From: Sphingomonadaceae bacterium
GTDB taxonomy: Bacteria; Pseudomonadota; Alphaproteobacteria; Sphingomonadales; Sphingomonadaceae
DNA length: 6,289 bases
Direction of reading: 5' to 3'
Assembly (NCBI GenBank): GCA_947446935.1
Contig: CANFIV010000096.1
Coordinates: 1-6,289, forward strand
Part shown: one piece after another, positions 5,084 to 6,289 of the stretch
How positions within the stretch are numbered: the stretch's first letter is position 1
Layout: the number at the start of each line of letters is the position of its first letter
The notes under the pieces: generated by a model
What the model was told of the DNA's origin: nothing
The model's input: only the letters and a program-made list of their open reading frames with translations
Database searches by the model: none
Position numbers and translations under genes: made by a program

Positions 5084-6289
5084 TTGCCCACGTTGAATTT
5101 GGAACCGGACGCGTCGGCAGCGACAGGTCTTGCCGTTCTCGCCGCCGACCCCTCCGCTCTGCACGCCGCGCTTGCCGAGGCTGATGCCGCGACGCTCATG
5201 CTCGTTCTCGTGCAGATCACTGGCGACCGCGCGCTTCTGGAACGCGCCCGCCCGTACATCACCGGGCCAATGAACTATCATGAAGCGATGCCGGAGCCGC
5301 TGCGTGCCGAGATTCGCGAGCGGCTGGAAGCGGCATTGCTGGACTACGCCCGCACCGCCCGCCCGCTGCCGCCGCTACCCGAAGGTGATTTCCTGCAGGA
5401 GATGCTCTCCACCGCGGTCGGCGAACAGGTAAGTGCCGACTATTGCGCCATGATGCGTGAGGATCTCGAGGCTGCCGAGCCCGATCCGCGTGGCCTCATC
5501 TGGCGCAAGCGCCCCAACGCTGCTGCGCTCGAAAGCTTCCCGGTGGTGATTATCGGCGCGGGCATGTCGGGCGTTTGTGCAGCGATCCGGCTCAGACAGG
5601 CGGGCATTCCCTTCACGATCATTGAGAAGAATTCCGCAGTAGGCGGCAGCTGGTACGAGAATTTCTACCCCGGCTGCGGGGTCGATACCCCCAACCATTT
5701 CTATTCCTACTCGTTTGATCTCAACCACGAGTGGTCCCACTTTTTCGCCAAGCGCGACGAGCTCTGGGCCTATTTCGAGCGGGCAACCGACACATACGGC
5801 ATCCGTGAGCATATCCAGTTCGAGACCGAGGTTTCCACCGCGGCCTACAACGAAGGCACTGGCACTTGGGAAGTCACCACGCGCGATGCAAATGGTGCGG
5901 TGAAGCGCCTCACAGCGCGTGCGGTCATCTCCGCTGTTGGTGTGCTCAATCGTCCCAAGCTGCCAGATATCCCGAGCCGTGAGACCTTTGCCGGCACCGC
6001 GCTCCACACTGCGCAGTGGCAGGAGGGGCTGGACCTTGCGGGCAAACGCGTAATCATGATCGGCACCGGGGCATCGGGCCAACAGGTCGGGCCCACGATC
6101 GCGCCCGACGTTGCAAAGCTCACCATCCTGCAACGCTCGCCGCACTGGGTCGTGCCCAATCCGAACTACTTCGCCGAAGTGTCAGAAGGCATGAAGTGGG
6201 TGCTCGCGCATGTCCCGTTCTTCGCCCGCTGGTACCGCTTCCAGCTGTTCTGGGCCTTTGCCGACGGATTGCACGCCTCGCTGCAGGTC
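5084..6289 (+). CDS. HAPMO-like flavin monooxygenase (probable type I Baeyer-Villiger monooxygenase), 3' truncated by window edge
   Basis: The first 402 codons of an FAD- and NADPH-dependent monooxygenase; the frame stays open to the right edge. Residues 1 to about 150 form an extra N-terminal region (TLMLVLVQITGD near 40-50, then DPRGLIW) like that of 4-hydroxyacetophenone monooxygenase, which is about 640 residues long, so some 240 residues are probably missing. The FAD Rossmann motif is GAGMSG (158-163). GGSWYENFYPGCGVD (187-201) fits the Baeyer-Villiger motif GxWxxxx(F/Y)PGxxxD. The fingerprint FAGTALHTAQW (302-312) is followed by Q313 instead of the usual P or D. GTGASG (327-332) is the NADPH Rossmann motif, and R351 in QRSP matches the Arg that contacts the NADPH phosphate in HAPMO. 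The catalytic Arg (R440 in HAPMO, R337 in PAMO, by recall) would lie beyond the window. Such enzymes convert ketones to esters or lactones in the cytoplasm. Translation probably starts at TTG 5084. The gene diverges from the receptor-P450 operon and may share its control region. It could instead be an N-hydroxylating or atypical flavin monooxygenase. Confidence 0.88.
   Translation, partial: MPTLNLEPDASAATGLAVLAADPSALHAALAEADAATLMLVLVQITGDRALLERARPYITGPMNYHEAMPEPLRAEIRERLEAALLDYARTARPLPPLPEGDFLQEMLSTAVGEQVSADYCAMMREDLEAAEPDPRGLIWRKRPNAAALESFPVVIIGAGMSGVCAAIRLRQAGIPFTIIEKNSAVGGSWYENFYPGCGVDTPNHFYSYSFDLNHEWSHFFAKRDELWAYFERATDTYGIREHIQFETEVSTAAYNEGTGTWEVTTRDANGAVKRLTARAVISAVGVLNRPKLPDIPSRETFAGTALHTAQWQEGLDLAGKRVIMIGTGASGQQVGPTIAPDVAKLTILQRSPHWVVPNPNYFAEVSEGMKWVLAHVPFFARWYRFQLFWAFADGLHASLQV

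Noticed and set aside
5375..6145. 256-codon open frame on the minus strand inside the flavin monooxygenase gene
   Set aside because: The plus-strand frame has FAD, NADPH and Baeyer-Villiger motifs in the right order; the opposite frame has none and is a compositional shadow.

Overview
The window is GC-rich and carries four protein-coding genes with almost no spare DNA. The likely host is an alphaproteobacterium, most probably a sphingomonad (Novosphingobium/Sphingobium type). I infer this from the base composition, the style of the large TonB-dependent receptor (C-terminal Phe, VLRGPQGTLYGR plug motif), and the mix of catabolic oxygenases with a TonB receptor. No marker gene proves the taxonomy.

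Layout: (1) 2-1474, plus strand, is the 3' part of an ANL-superfamily acyl-CoA synthetase/ligase, cut by the left window edge. (2) 1478-2710, minus strand, is a complete soluble bacterial cytochrome P450 that converges tail-to-tail on the ligase with a 3-bp gap. (3) 2724-4973, minus strand, is a complete TonB-dependent outer-membrane receptor. It lies directly upstream of the P450 with a 13-bp gap, and the P450 ribosome-binding site overlaps the receptor stop codon, so the two form a probable receptor-P450 operon. (4) 4974-5083 is a 110-bp divergent intergenic region. It holds a perfect 7-bp inverted repeat with a 6-nt spacer, a further half-site, and a second smaller inverted repeat, and it probably contains the control region for both directions. 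(5) 5084-6289, plus strand, is the N-terminal 402 codons of a flavoprotein monooxygenase resembling 4-hydroxyacetophenone monooxygenase (HAPMO-type Baeyer-Villiger monooxygenase), cut by the right edge.

Taken together this looks like part of an accessory catabolic cluster. A hydrophobic or bulky compound would be taken up through the TonB receptor, hydroxylated by the P450, and oxidised at a ketone by the Baeyer-Villiger-type enzyme; a resulting acid would be activated as a CoA thioester by the ligase. The order of steps and the substrate are inference. No transcriptional regulator, ferredoxin or ferredoxin reductase is visible, so any regulator and the P450 redox partners must lie outside the window. 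I found no RNA gene, mobile element, CRISPR array or attachment site.
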